Notes: generated from the letters alone by a model not told the origin. A DNA stretch of 64,000 nucleotides from Acinetobacter sp. WCHAc010034 (GCF_001696615.3 NZ_CP032279.1:682001-746000); one strand, 5' to 3'. Shown: positions 37,914 through 47,633, numbered from the stretch's first letter. Numbers and translations: made by a program.

Positions 37914-39671
37914 CTAGTTCAAAGGCACCACGCGCAGCACTTCTTCCAGCGTAGTCACGCCCGCCACCACTTTGCGCGCGCCGGCAATCCGCAGCGGTTC
38001 AATGCCTTCCTTGCGCGCCTGCTGGCGCAGCTGCGCCAAGTCCGCATTCGCGCCAATCATCTGCTTGGTTTCCAGGCTCAGCGGCATGAATTCATATATG
38101 CCGACACGGCCTTTATAGCCGGTGTGGCGGCATTCTTCACAGCCCACCGCCTTAAAGACAAAACTCGGCGTTGCGACCGTATAGTCAAAAGTCAGATGCT
38201 TCCACTCCTGCTCGTTGATAAACGTTTCCTGCTTGCAGTGCGGGCACAGCTTGCGCACCAGGCGCTGCGCCAGCACGCCCAGAATGGTGGCGGCGGTTAG
38301 AAACGGCTGCACGCCCAAATCATGCAACCTGGTTAAGCTGGATGGCGCATCATTGGTATGCAAAGTCGACAGCACCAAATGGCCGGTTAAAGCGGCCTGA
38401 ATCGCCATATTGGCAGTATCATGATCGCGGATCTCGCCGACCATGATGATGTCCGGATCTTGGCGCATCAGCGCGCGCACGCCGTCAGCGAAGCCCAGCT
38501 CAATGCCGGCATTGACCTGCATCTGGTTAAAGCTCGGCTCCAGCATTTCAATCGGGTCTTCAATGGTGCAGACATTGACCTGCTCTGTCGCCAGCTGCTT
38601 TAAGGATGAATACAGCGTGGTGGTTTTGCCAGAACCGGTCGGCCCAGTCACCAAAATGATGCCGTGGCTGTGGCCGGTCAGCTGATTCCACGACTCCTGC
38701 AGGCGCCCTTCAAAGCCCAGCTGCTGAAAGCTACGCACCAGAACATCGGGATCAAAAATACGCATCACCAGCTTTTCGCCGAATGCAGTCGGCAAGGTGG
38801 ATAAGCGCAGTTCGGTTTCCTGCCCTTTCGGCGTGCGGGTTTTCAGGCGCCCGTCCTGCGGCTTGCGCTTTTCCGCCACGTTCATGCGCCCTAAAATTTT
38901 AATCCGCGAAATCACCGCAGTCAGGGTATTGGCCGGCATGTTGTAGATGGTGTGCAGCACGCCGTCAATCCGGAAACGCACCTTGCCGGTGTCTTTGCGC
39001 GGCTCTAAATGAATATCGCTGGCGCTCTGCTCAAAGGCGAACTGCAGCACCCAGTCCACCAACTTGACAATATGCTGGTCATTGGCATCCGGGTTTTGCG
39101 AATCGCCCAGCTGCAGCAGCGCTTCCACGCCTTTATTTTCACGGTCATAGGCGGAAGATTTTTGCGATGAATTGACCGCGCGGCTGACCTGATAGTATTC
39201 CACCAGATAGCGCTGCAGCTGCTCCGGATTCAGCAGCACCCGCTGAATTTTCCGCGGCGACAGCGTGCGCTCCAGATTGGCCGCCCATTCCGACTTAAAC
39301 GGCTGGTCGGTGGCAATCAGCACATGGTCATTCTGAATTTCGACCGCAAGAATTTTATTGCGCATGGCGAATTCCTGCGACATGACATTAGTCAGCGCCT
39401 GCACATCCGCCTTCAGCGGGTCAATAATATAGAACGGCAGCTGGCTTTTTTCCGACAGCCACTGGCACAGGCGGTTCAGCGTTAAAGCCGTTTGCGGATG
39501 GCTCTGGTCGGGCAAATTAAAATTCGCAATCCATTGCAATGGATGCCATTTCAGTTGCTCACGCTGGCGGTGCGTGGTCTGGATCAGCATTTTATCCCGC
39601 TCAGTAATGCGCCCGTCTTTCTGCAGCTGCTCTAAGCACCATGAAGTGTCAATTTCAAAATTAAATGTCAT
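37914..39671 (-). CDS. gspE: Type II secretion ATPase GspE-like
   Basis: A 585-residue GspE/PilB-family ATPase from ATG 39671 (MTFNFEIDTSWCLEQL). It has Walker A GPTGSGKT (residues 343-350), an Asp box with SASDIHLEP, a TLHTNDA His box, and a tetracysteine metal site (CPHC and CEEC) near the C terminus. It powers pseudopilus assembly. A longer frame to 39788 is open but the added residues do not resemble the family. No other gsp genes are adjacent, so the machinery is dispersed; PilB is the alternative. Confidence 0.75.
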   Translation of the reverse strand: MTFNFEIDTSWCLEQLQKDGRITERDKMLIQTTHRQREQLKWHPLQWIANFNLPDQSHPQTALTLNRLCQWLSEKSQLPFYIIDPLKADVQALTNVMSQEFAMRNKILAVEIQNDHVLIATDQPFKSEWAANLERTLSPRKIQRVLLNPEQLQRYLVEYYQVSRAVNSSQKSSAYDRENKGVEALLQLGDSQNPDANDQHIVKLVDWVLQFAFEQSASDIHLEPRKDTGKVRFRIDGVLHTIYNMPANTLTAVISRIKILGRMNVAEKRKPQDGRLKTRTPKGQETELRLSTLPTAFGEKLVMRIFDPDVLVRSFQQLGFEGRLQESWNQLTGHSHGIILVTGPTGSGKTTTLYSSLKQLATEQVNVCTIEDPIEMLEPSFNQMQVNAGIELGFADGVRALMRQDPDIIMVGEIRDHDTANMAIQAALTGHLVLSTLHTNDAPSSLTRLHDLGVQPFLTAATILGVLAQRLVRKLCPHCKQETFINEQEWKHLTFDYTVATPSFVFKAVGCEECRHTGYKGRVGIYEFMPLSLETKQMIGANADLAQLRQQARKEGIEPLRIAGARKVVAGVTTLEEVLRVVPLN

Positions 39672-39916
39672 TATTGTACTGTCCCCAAACATCCCCTCAC
39701 TATAGCAAAATTCAGCAGCTGGATTCGGCCTTTTTGCAGCAGGCGCCCGGTTCGGAATAGCCGCAGCCATGAAACAGTTTATTTGCAATTACAGCAGCTT
39801 AATTGCGGAAAACCGCTGCAGCTTTTGACTGCATAAAAGATTGACCCCTGCATGATTTATCACCTATATTGCAAATGAGGCTTAATTTTTTAAACTGCTA
39901 CTTTAGGGATAACCCT

Positions 39917-41176
39917 GTGAATTCAGCTGAGCTTGCCTTCCTGCAAAATACGCCTTTTCACGATTTGATTGCGGTCTTAATGGCGGCGCTCGGCTGCGGC
40001 TTGCTGATTGGCCTGGAACGCGAGCGCAGCAAGCAGCGGGAAAACCAGCACAGCTTTGCAGGCCTGCGCTCTTTCACAGCATGCGCGCTGCTGGGCGCGG
40101 TTTGCTTTTTATTCGGCGCAGCCGTTGGCCTTGCCGGAGCGGTCATTGTCGGCGGCATTGCAATTTTTTCCGTCAAAAATCAGCCCAGCGACCCGGGCAC
40201 CACCACAGAGCTGGCATTTGTGCTGACCTATTTCATTGGCGCTTTATGCCTGTGGAATCCGCCCTTGGCGGCCGGTTTGGCGGTACTGCTGACCATTCTG
40301 CTCATGGCCAAGCACTCCATGCACAGCTTTGCCGGAAAATGGATTACCGAAGCTGAATTTAAGGACGGCATTTTTCTGCTGGCCTTGATTCTGATTGCCC
40401 TGCCCTTAACGCCGAATGCGCCGCTGTGGGGCTCGGCGCTGAATCCCTATATTATTTTAAAGCTGCTTGCATTGATTTTAGCTGTGCAGGCTCTGGCGCA
40501 TATCGTCAAGCGCCTGCTGTCCTCAAAAAATGCCCTGATCTTATCTTCTGTCGCTTCCGGCTTTGTTTCCAGTACGGCGACTGTCGCCAGCCTAGGCATG
40601 GAAGTCCGCGCCGGCCGCGCCGACGCCAAAATCAATGCCGGCGCAGCGCTGATGTCCTGCGTCGCGACACTGCTGCAGCTGCTGATTATTGTGGCCGGCG
40701 TCAGCGTGCTGTGGCTGAAAACCATTATTGCGCCAGCCTTAATCGCCACTTTGATTTTGGCCGGCTGCGCCTATTGGCTGCTGAAAGACGCTGCGCCGGC
40801 TGAACAGAGCCTGCAGGCAGACTCCCGCATGTTCAGCCTGAAGGAAGCCGCCATCATTGCCGGAACATTAACGGTCATTCAGGCCGGCGTGTACGGCCTG
40901 AACCTTTGGCTGGGCGATGCCGGCCTGATTGCAGGCACGCTGCTGGCCTCGCTGTTTGAGATTCACGCCGCTATGGCGACCGTGGTCATGCAGGGCGCGC
41001 CGGCAGAAAACGGCGTGTTCTATGCTTTTATTCTGGGCCTCGCGGCGCATGCAGTCGCCAAGTCGGTGAATGCAGCCCTGACTGGCGGCCTGAAGTTTGC
41101 TCTGGCCTTTGCGCCTATTCAGATTTTCCACATGGCAGTTTTAATTGCCCTGCTGTGGTGGACGGTTAAGCTTTAG
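39917..41176 (+). CDS. MgtC/DUF4010 membrane protein
   Basis: A 419-residue protein with about a dozen membrane helices. The N-terminal part has the MgtC-type signature LLIGLERERSKQ...FAGLRSF, followed by a DUF4010 domain (SSVASGFVSSTATVASLG). The start is taken as GTG 39917, with AGGGA seven bases upstream; ATG 39875 is possible but lacks a site. MgtC domains are linked to magnesium or membrane-potential adaptation, but the function of DUF4010 fusions is unknown. Confidence 0.7.
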   Translation: MNSAELAFLQNTPFHDLIAVLMAALGCGLLIGLERERSKQRENQHSFAGLRSFTACALLGAVCFLFGAAVGLAGAVIVGGIAIFSVKNQPSDPGTTTELAFVLTYFIGALCLWNPPLAAGLAVLLTILLMAKHSMHSFAGKWITEAEFKDGIFLLALILIALPLTPNAPLWGSALNPYIILKLLALILAVQALAHIVKRLLSSKNALILSSVASGFVSSTATVASLGMEVRAGRADAKINAGAALMSCVATLLQLLIIVAGVSVLWLKTIIAPALIATLILAGCAYWLLKDAAPAEQSLQADSRMFSLKEAAIIAGTLTVIQAGVYGLNLWLGDAGLIAGTLLASLFEIHAAMATVVMQGAPAENGVFYAFILGLAAHAVAKSVNAALTGGLKFALAFAPIQIFHMAVLIALLWWTVKL

Positions 41177-41356
41177 CAAGGCCGCATCCTTAAACCACAG
41201 CTAACAGATAGCTATTTTTATTTAGACATACTTAAATTGTTATTTTTATTTACATTTTTTAATTTTTCCGCCAACTTAAAATAATGCTTTTAACTTACCA
41301 TCTTGGTCTTTATTTAAACTATATCCATAATTTAAATTATTTTAAGGAATTAAAAA

Positions 41357-42346
41357 ATGCAGTATAAAAGCTTAAGCTTAGCAGTAACCGCAGCGCTCAC
41401 TTTAGCAGGCTGCGGCGGCGGTTCATCAGGCGACATATTTACCGATGGCGGAAATGCAAGCGGGTTTCAGCAATTGGCTGACATCCGTGTCTATCATGAC
41501 GTTCAAAATAATAAGATTTCACAATCCACAAGCATTATGACCATTACGAAAGACGGCAAAGCCTATGATGATTCCAGCAGCACCGTGCTTTCTTTTATTG
41601 TCACTAAAAATGGCTTATATGATGAATCAAGCGTCAAAGACACTTATGGCAAACTTATTGGCGCCGCTTCGGTCAGCAAAAACCAATTTACACTCTATCC
41701 CTACTCAAGCATAGGTTCTAAAGGCTTAGCATTTACAACGAATTACAGCATATTGAACATTGGCGGACAGGGCATGGCTGAAAAAATTGCGCCATTTCCT
41801 TACTGGGTTGCTGTGAATAAATTAGGCAGTAAATATCAATATCCGCAGCGTTATTTGGATTTCCTGCTCTATCTGAATAAAATGAAATTTCCTGCAAATA
41901 CCCAATGCATGCAGTCTATTGAGGAAACATCAAGTGAAGACCGCTTATTCATTAAGGATATAACTGAAAATAATCCAGCTGAGCAAGCCTTCTTGAAAAA
42001 ACAATGGGAAGACTACAGTACCAGAAACAGCCCGAATATTTCAAAAATCATCTACAAAGACAGCATTGCCTATTCACTGTTTGATCCTTTTGATAAAACA
42101 ACCCAAACTGTTGTGCAGTACAAAGATTACACCTACTACTCTGCCGTGCATAAAAAAGCAGGCATTGGATACAGCCTCCAGCAGGAGCTGGACAAAATCG
42201 CAACCAATCCAGATTTTGACAAAGTCAGCGCCAATCTACGCGACCAGTACCGCAGCCTGCTGCAAAAATCCTGCACCAGCTTCACGCCTGCAGTAAAAGC
42301 TGCACTGCAGCAGCATATCAACACATTCAATCAAACCCTGAAATAA
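41357..42346 (+). CDS. Outer membrane or periplasmic lipoprotein, unknown function
   Basis: A 329-residue lipoprotein with signal peptide and lipobox LAGC (Cys19) followed by GGGSS. The mature part is a mixture of beta segments and a helical C terminus with two Cys (QCMQSIEETSS and LQKSCTSF) that could form a disulphide. AAGGA stands 8 bases before ATG. No family is recognised. It is a single gene, convergent with trmO. Confidence 0.6.
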   Translation: MQYKSLSLAVTAALTLAGCGGGSSGDIFTDGGNASGFQQLADIRVYHDVQNNKISQSTSIMTITKDGKAYDDSSSTVLSFIVTKNGLYDESSVKDTYGKLIGAASVSKNQFTLYPYSSIGSKGLAFTTNYSILNIGGQGMAEKIAPFPYWVAVNKLGSKYQYPQRYLDFLLYLNKMKFPANTQCMQSIEETSSEDRLFIKDITENNPAEQAFLKKQWEDYSTRNSPNISKIIYKDSIAYSLFDPFDKTTQTVVQYKDYTYYSAVHKKAGIGYSLQQELDKIATNPDFDKVSANLRDQYRSLLQKSCTSFTPAVKAALQQHINTFNQTLK

Positions 42347-42359
42347 TCGGCCGGCTGCC

Positions 42360-43085
42360 TTACAGGGGCTGCGCAGCCATCAGTTCCTGTACTTCAACAT
42401 GCGCAGCGGCAACTTTAAATTTCACATTCACTGCAGCAAACAGCATGCCGTAAACCCGCTCCTCATCCTCCTGATAGGCGGGGCGCGGGTCCAAAGCCAA
42501 CACCTGCTCCAGTTCATTGACTGTTTGCGCTGTGAGCCGGTTTTGCTTCAGCAGCGCCTGCTTTTGCTGTTCCGCCTCCGCCAGCCACAGCACCTGCTTG
42601 CGCGCCGGCTCATCCTGCGCATAGGCGCTTTGCGCATCATGAACCGCATCTGAATATTGAATATAGGGCTTGATATCGACAATCGGCGTGCCGTCCAGCA
42701 GGTCGCTGCCGGTTACATAGACCCGCACCGATTTTCCGTTTTTTTCGACTTTCCGCAGCTGCACCACAGACAGGCCAACCGGCGCCGGCCGGTACATGCT
42801 GCGGGTGGCAAACACCCCGATTTTCTTATTGCCGCCCAGACGCGGCGGACGCACCTGCGGCCGGAACGCGCCGCCGTCCTGCTGATTTTTATTGTCATGG
42901 AACTGCCACAGCAGCCACAGATGGCTGAAGGCCTCAATGCCTTCAAAAGCCAGCAGGTCATTATACGGCGCAGCCATTTCAATATAGGATTCAATCTGAA
43001 CCAAATTCGGCTGGCGCGGAATTCCAAACTTTTCCTTATAGGGAGAATGCATATAGCCAATAATTGGCAAATTTAACCCAGTCAT
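42360..43085 (-). CDS. trmO: tRNA (N6-threonylcarbamoyladenosine37-N6)-methyltransferase TrmO
   Basis: A 241-residue TsaA/TrmO-family enzyme from ATG 43085 (MTGLNLPIIGYMHSPYKEKFGIPRQP). The fold marks are LLAFEGIEAFSHLWLLWQFH, GVFATRSMYRPAPVGLSVVQL and GSDLLDGTPIVDIKPY. It methylates t6A37 in tRNA-Thr using S-adenosylmethionine. An ATG 24 bp upstream is weaker. The C-terminal 80 residues form the family's extra domain. Confidence 0.85.
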   Translation of the reverse strand: MTGLNLPIIGYMHSPYKEKFGIPRQPNLVQIESYIEMAAPYNDLLAFEGIEAFSHLWLLWQFHDNKNQQDGGAFRPQVRPPRLGGNKKIGVFATRSMYRPAPVGLSVVQLRKVEKNGKSVRVYVTGSDLLDGTPIVDIKPYIQYSDAVHDAQSAYAQDEPARKQVLWLAEAEQQKQALLKQNRLTAQTVNELEQVLALDPRPAYQEDEERVYGMLFAAVNVKFKVAAAHVEVQELMAAQPL

Positions 43086-43190
43086 AATCAATTTTTTTGA
43101 TAAGTTCAATTAAATATATTCAGTTTATCGAGAATGATTTTAGATTAGAATAGCAAGCTGTTCTAATTTGATAAATTATTGAGACCTTTA

Positions 43191-43970
43191 ATGGCTGCTT
43201 TCAACGTCGAAAAGATTACTCAGGTGCACCACTGGAATGACACATTATTCAGTTTTAAAACCACCCGCGATACTGCGCTGCGTTTTAAAAACGGTCAATT
43301 TGTGATGATTGGTCTTGAAGTGAATGGTAAGCCTTTAATGCGCGCATATTCTATTGCCAGCGCAAACTATGAAGAAGAGCTGGAGTTTTTCTCAATTAAA
43401 GTGCCGGACGGCCCTTTGACTTCTATCTTGCAAAAAGTAAAAGTTGGCGATGAAATTCTGGTTTCTAAAAAACCGACAGGCACTTTGGTTCTTGATGATT
43501 TGAACCCGGGCAAAAATCTGTACCTGCTTTCTTCCGGCACCGGCCTTGCGCCGTTCCTGGCAACCATCCGCGACCCGGAAACATACGAACGCTTTGAGAA
43601 AGTGATTGTAGTTCACGGCACGCGCTTCATTTCTGAACTGGCGTATCAAGACCTGATTTTAAATGAACTGCCAAACAATGAGTTCTTTGAAGAATTAGGC
43701 ATTAAAGACAAATTGGTTTACTACCCAACGGTAACCCGCGAAGAATATCCAAACCAAGGCCGTGTAACGACAGTAATTGAAACGGGCGAAATTTTTGAAA
43801 AAATCGGCCTGCCGCGCTTCAACCCGGAAACTGACCGCGCAATGCTTTGCGGCAGCCCTGCATTCCTGGATGACGTTGCTGCGCTGCTTGATCAGCATGG
43901 CTTAAAAGAATCTCCACGCATGGGCGTACTGGGTGACTACGTGATTGAACGCGCATTCGTCGAAAAATAA
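43191..43970 (+). CDS. fpr: Ferredoxin/flavodoxin-NADP reductase
   Basis: A 259-residue FPR from ATG 43191 (MAAFNVEKITQVHHWN). The FAD motif is MRAYSIAS, NADP contacts are LSSGTGLAPF and LCGSPAFLDD, and the C-terminal aromatic residue is replaced by the bacterial-type extension ending FVEK. It shuttles electrons between NADPH and ferredoxin or flavodoxin, often in the oxidative stress response. Confidence 0.9.
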   Translation: MAAFNVEKITQVHHWNDTLFSFKTTRDTALRFKNGQFVMIGLEVNGKPLMRAYSIASANYEEELEFFSIKVPDGPLTSILQKVKVGDEILVSKKPTGTLVLDDLNPGKNLYLLSSGTGLAPFLATIRDPETYERFEKVIVVHGTRFISELAYQDLILNELPNNEFFEELGIKDKLVYYPTVTREEYPNQGRVTTVIETGEIFEKIGLPRFNPETDRAMLCGSPAFLDDVAALLDQHGLKESPRMGVLGDYVIERAFVEK

Positions 43971-43982
43971 TTCCCCCTTTCA

Positions 43983-44015
43983 AAAAAGACTGGAGCATAT
44001 GCCTCCAGTTTTTTT
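43983..44015 (+). terminator. Intrinsic terminator after fpr
   Basis: ACTGGAG and CTCCAGT flank CATATGC and are followed by seven T, 18 bp after the stop. Confidence 0.9.
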
Positions 44016-44068
44016 GGCCATTTTTTGTCAGTTTTTAACAAAAAAATCTCATATAAAAAGAAAAAGTC

Positions 44069-44124
44069 TTGTTTTTACTCAGTGAAGTAAATATAATTCA
44101 GCCACAGAACAGACAGGTCTGTCT
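44069..44124 (+). promoter_or_regulatory. Strong promoter with palindromic TetR-type operator
   Basis: TTGTTT (44069-44074), a 17-base spacer and a perfect TATAAT (44092-44097) are followed by the palindrome AGACAGGTCTGTCT (44111-44124), which falls just after the expected start site. The operator resembles those of TetR repressors, and a TetR gene lies 300 bp away. No coding gene follows on this strand. Confidence 0.7.
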
Positions 44125-44314
44125 ATTTTTATATTTGCTGAATATAGAAGATAATTTAATCATCCAGAGGGTCTAAAGAAAATAAACATAAGAAGAAGTT
44201 TTAAGCTTCTCGCCCTCTGTAGTTTATCAGCCATTTTTTAAATGACTGAGCAATTACAGAGCATAATGAACTTATCAGCAGAGCGCGGTGAACAGCGATC
44301 ATCGCGCTTTTTTA
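44104..44314 (+). ncRNA. Candidate small RNA, about 200 nt
   Basis: From the start predicted by the promoter at 44069-44097 to the intrinsic terminator at 44282-44313 (AGCGCG/CGCGCT then T run). No reading frame with a ribosome site is present. The transcript contains a compound hairpin with CAGAGGG/CCCTCTG outer arms and AGAAG/CTTCT inner arms (about 44166-44220). It could be a regulated small RNA or the remnant of a lost gene's leader. Confidence 0.4.
44282..44314 (+). terminator. Intrinsic terminator of the candidate small RNA
   Basis: AGCGCG and CGCGCT arms (with partly paired GTGAACAGCGATCAT between), then six T. Confidence 0.65.
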
Positions 44315-44417
44315 TTTCCGAAATTTGAGCTGAAGGATGCCTGCTTCCGGTTAAGCATGCGCCGCCGGCCATATCAACATTCAATGGCCGGCAGCCGCTT
44401 CATTATCCCGCCGCAAA

Positions 44418-44984
44418 TCAAGCTGCGGGAATTTCCAGCTGAATCAGCTTTTCCACCCGGTTCCAGTAATCATCAATATGAACGGCATTCGGGTCAATCT
44501 GCGCCTGAATTGTCATGCCGTCCAGAATGCTGGACAGCAAAGCGGCCAGCTGGTCTGCCTGCTGCACGCCCAAGCCCTGCAATGCATCGCGCAGGCGCCC
44601 GCTCAGCCATTCCTTATAGTCAATTGCCGGCTGCAGCGAAGAAGGATAAATTTTTGAAATCTCTTCCACCGCTTTTTGAAACATGCAGCCGTTAAAGTCC
44701 GATGTATGGAACCACGCGTGATACCAGAAAAAAGCCGTTCTGATATGCTCCATATAGTCCTGCGGATCGCAGGCTGCGATTGCTGCGCCTAAAGACTCCT
44801 GCAAATTAATATTCCTCCTAATCAGGCACTCTTCAATCAGCTTCGCTTTAGATGGAAAGTATTTATAAAACGTCATTTTCGCGACGCCAGACTCACTAAT
44901 AATCCGATCAACTCCTATAGAGTTGTAGCTATGCGAGTTAAAAAGATTCAGTGCAGTATTAATTATGTCATCTTTTTTTGACAT
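44418..44984 (-). CDS. TetR/AcrR family transcriptional regulator
   Basis: A 188-residue regulator. The N-terminal HTH (SYNSIGVDRIISESGVAKMTFYKYFPSKAKLIEECL, about residues 18-55) is typical, and the C-terminal ligand domain has WYHAWFHTSDFNGCMFQKAVEEI with a single Cys. The gene is not divergent from an obvious target enzyme. The palindrome AGACAGGTCTGTCT at 44111 is the best candidate site nearby. The ligand is unknown. Confidence 0.8.
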   Translation of the reverse strand: MSKKDDIINTALNLFNSHSYNSIGVDRIISESGVAKMTFYKYFPSKAKLIEECLIRRNINLQESLGAAIAACDPQDYMEHIRTAFFWYHAWFHTSDFNGCMFQKAVEEISKIYPSSLQPAIDYKEWLSGRLRDALQGLGVQQADQLAALLSSILDGMTIQAQIDPNAVHIDDYWNRVEKLIQLEIPAA

Positions 44985-45221
44985 GGTTTACCTGCCGTAC
45001 AGAATGTGCGATTTGATCATTGGTTCATGACAACCTAACTGTGAAAGCTATTATAACAGCCCGCCATTATACTGATATTATGCTGACCTGAGCAATTTTA
45101 TCCAAGAATAAATTCACCATACAAGTAGTTGAATTAATGATATTATTTAATTAAATTTAACTATAGAAGATTGCTGTATTTTTAACTATTATCAAATGAT
45201 TAAAACCACAATTACTCCTAT

Positions 45222-46061
45222 ATGAATACACTCTCCTTTACCCAATCTGAGCACACCCGCGCAGAACTCCTGCACTTTATTCAGCACTCACTGAGCCCGG
45301 AACTGTGGGAAAATAATGCATATGCCGTAAGCTGGCTGAAACAGCGGACAAAATCGCATGCTTTATTCCGGCATCCTATGCTGGAGCGCCTCAAGGCATG
45401 CCAATTAAGCCTGCAGCAGCTTAAAGCCATTCATATCAACTATTTCACGGCCATTGTCAGAATTTTTACCGATGCGCTGAGCATGCTGATTTATCAGGCC
45501 GCTGCGCTGGAAAGCAATGCCAACATCCATGCAGAAAAGCGCATTCCTGCAAAAATTTATGCGCGCTATCTGCTGTCTTTAAATTTGTTTGATGAATTGG
45601 GCTTTAATACCCATCAGCTTGCGCAAAGCTCGCCGTCAAAATCCCATCTGATTTATTTTTTAGACTTAATGCGCCAGCTGGAGCTTGACGCCGCCCAGCA
45701 GCATGCCGAAGCGGAAGCCTATGCGCTACAGGCGTTTATTCAGCAGCATATGCATTCATATGCGGATTTGCTGCTGATTCTGGCCTGCACTGAACTGCAG
45801 GTCATTAAATTCAGCGAGGCACTGCGGATCAATATGCAAGCCTATGACCCCGCATTTGCGCTGGGATATTACGCCTGCCACGGCATCGCAGACGGTTCAT
45901 CCCAGCATCTGGCCAATGATGACAACCATGAAGACGACATTTGGGTGCTGCTGACCCAATGCTTTGCCGGTGAGCACAGCCAGCATTATCAGCAAATGCA
46001 GATGCAATACCTTGAACTGTGGAATGATTTCTGGAGCAGGATGCATAAAATGGCATCATAA
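45222..46061 (+). CDS. Heme-oxygenase-like (HDO-type) iron-containing protein
   Basis: A 279-residue, wholly helical protein. Segments LACTELQVIKFSEAL and YYACHGIADGSSQHLANDDNHEDDIW give Glu, His and Asp residues in the spacing seen in the iron-containing redox enzyme family with a haem-oxygenase-like fold. No signal peptide or membrane helix. Relatives act as di-iron oxygenases in varied pathways, and no partner gene is adjacent. The family call is from the pattern only and is moderate. Confidence 0.45.
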   Translation: MNTLSFTQSEHTRAELLHFIQHSLSPELWENNAYAVSWLKQRTKSHALFRHPMLERLKACQLSLQQLKAIHINYFTAIVRIFTDALSMLIYQAAALESNANIHAEKRIPAKIYARYLLSLNLFDELGFNTHQLAQSSPSKSHLIYFLDLMRQLELDAAQQHAEAEAYALQAFIQQHMHSYADLLLILACTELQVIKFSEALRINMQAYDPAFALGYYACHGIADGSSQHLANDDNHEDDIWVLLTQCFAGEHSQHYQQMQMQYLELWNDFWSRMHKMAS

Positions 46062-46287
46062 GAATTTAATTTTAAAGGTTTTAAGCAATAGATAGCAAAC
46101 AGCTGGAATAATGCGCGCAAAGGCTTCAATTCAGCTGAATAATGCCGTATATAGCTAAATCATAAAGTCTGTATTACGAATAATTTCCTATAAAATATGA
46201 TTGCACTAAATTTTAGTCGCGTTAACGATTTCGGCAATTAACAATAGCGCTTGCACTGCCTCATTTTTCCTTTAAATATTTAAATAG
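46062..46287. other. Intergenic region, left part
   Basis: AT-rich, with no gene and no clear terminator. It precedes the dispersed repeat copy B. Confidence 0.4.
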
Positions 46288-46416
46288 CTTTGCGCAGACA
46301 ATACCTCACTTTGGAAAGACCCAAAGTGAGCAAAAGTCTTTTGTTGCCCATACACGGCGTCCCTGCCGTGATGGGCAACGTGCGGCATCCATGCCGCACT
46401 CGCGTATCCAAAGTTT
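46288..46416 (-). repeat. Dispersed structured repeat, copy B
   Basis: Inverted relative to copy A at 25580-25708, about 85-90 percent identical by eye. The third hairpin reads CTCACTTTGG/CCAAAGTGAG here against CTCCTTTGG/CCAAAGGAG in copy A, with the paired bases changed on both sides. Confidence 0.8.
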
Positions 46417-46761
46417 ATTTTACTCAAGGGCTTAGGAGGCTGAAAGGATTTTCGCGGAGTCATTTAAGAAAATTTAGCCATCATATAGCTGAGTTTTGAA
46501 ATCTATATCACACATCATCTCCCATAAAATATGCTTTCATTAGTTTCTGTATGATAGCTATTTGAACAATTAGCTATAGATTGCGCCAAGGGCAATTGCT
46601 CAAGCATCTGATGGCACTTCCGCACGAATTCCTGAATTTAAAACAGAAAAGCAGCCGGTTCATTGCTTGGCTGTCATGCGGGCGCAGGCCCGGTTTTTAT
46701 TTACTCTTTATTCAAATTTGCCTAAGATGTCCGCAACAACAAAAATGGTTTAAGCCAAAAT
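46417..46761. other. Intergenic region, right part
   Basis: No convincing gene; a 78-codon frame at 46581-46817 overlaps the next gene start and lacks a ribosome site. It should contain the promoter of the DUF2071 gene. Confidence 0.4.
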
Positions 46762-47550
46762 ATGACAATTGCGCCCTTACGTTTTCAAGATTTCCTGCAT
46801 CCGCGCCCCAAGCCTAAAGGCATTGATGTGCAGTGCAAACTGCAACATTTCGCGCTGATTACCTATGCCGTAGACCCTGAGCGTTTCCAGAATATTATTC
46901 CTGAGCGCTTTAAGCTGGATACCGTTCAATACCACGGCAAAGCGCAGGCGCTGATGTCGGTAGTGCCCTTTATTGATGTGGATTTCACTTCCGCCGTTTA
47001 CCCTTTTCCCAAATTTGAAATGGGGCAAACCAATTACCGCGTTTATGTGATTGATCAGGAAACACAGGAGCGCTGTGTCTGGTTTATCGGCACCACTTTG
47101 GATTCATGGACCCTGATGGTGCCGCGCCATGTCTGGCAGCTGCCTTGGCACCCCGCAGGCTTTAAATTTGACTGCCGGCAGGATGCTAACGGCTTATACA
47201 GCCAGTATAAAATGCAGACTGAGTCAGCATGGGCCAGCGCTGAACTGCAGCTGGCGCAGTCGCCTGATGATGGCTGGCAGTTTGAAGGCTTTCCGGATTT
47301 GGAAACCTATCTGGTGTATTTAACCCATCCGCTGGCCGGCTTTTATCACCGCAGGGACGGCAAGCTCGGCACCTACCGCGTTTGGCACGGGCGCCTGCAG
47401 CCGCGGCCGGCAAAACTGCAGCATGCGCGCTTTGAACTGTTAGACCGCATGAATCTGGTGCCTTTTGAGCATCAGCTGCAGCCGTACAGCGCGCTGATTG
47501 AGCCTGTGAATGAGTTTACTATTTACCTGCCGCCGGCAGTGCTGGACTGA
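46762..47550 (+). CDS. DUF2071 (YqjF-type) protein
   Basis: A 262-residue cytoplasmic protein with the DUF2071/acetoacetate-decarboxylase-like fold: FALITYAVDPERFQNIIPERFKLD, MSVVPFIDVDF, GQTNYRVYVIDQETQERCVWFIGTTLDS, and the C-terminal FHYRRDG-type segment FYHRRDGKLGTYRVWHGR. The family has no proven function; the fold suggests small-molecule binding. It is a single gene with a terminator. Confidence 0.7.
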   Translation: MTIAPLRFQDFLHPRPKPKGIDVQCKLQHFALITYAVDPERFQNIIPERFKLDTVQYHGKAQALMSVVPFIDVDFTSAVYPFPKFEMGQTNYRVYVIDQETQERCVWFIGTTLDSWTLMVPRHVWQLPWHPAGFKFDCRQDANGLYSQYKMQTESAWASAELQLAQSPDDGWQFEGFPDLETYLVYLTHPLAGFYHRRDGKLGTYRVWHGRLQPRPAKLQHARFELLDRMNLVPFEHQLQPYSALIEPVNEFTIYLPPAVLD

Positions 47551-47556
47551 ATAAGA

Positions 47557-47581
47557 ACCGGGGCCAAAGCCCCGGTTTTTT
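47557..47581 (+). terminator. Intrinsic terminator
   Basis: ACCGGGGC and GCCCCGGT with a four-base loop, followed by six T. Confidence 0.9.
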
Positions 47582-47633
47582 CTGCAGATTCAACTAAGCC
47601 AAATGCAATTCAGCGCCTATGCTTAAAGTTAAT

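Noticed and set aside
44288..44310. Any insertion sequence near the TetR gene
   Set aside because: No transposase or terminal repeats were seen here or elsewhere in the window.
44288..44695. 135-codon plus-strand frame after the candidate small RNA
   Set aside because: It begins inside the terminator and overlaps the TetR gene antisense; composition (Pro, Arg, Ser) is typical of a shadow.
46581..46817. 78-codon frame before the DUF2071 gene
   Set aside because: Overlaps the DUF2071 start in another frame and lacks a ribosome site.
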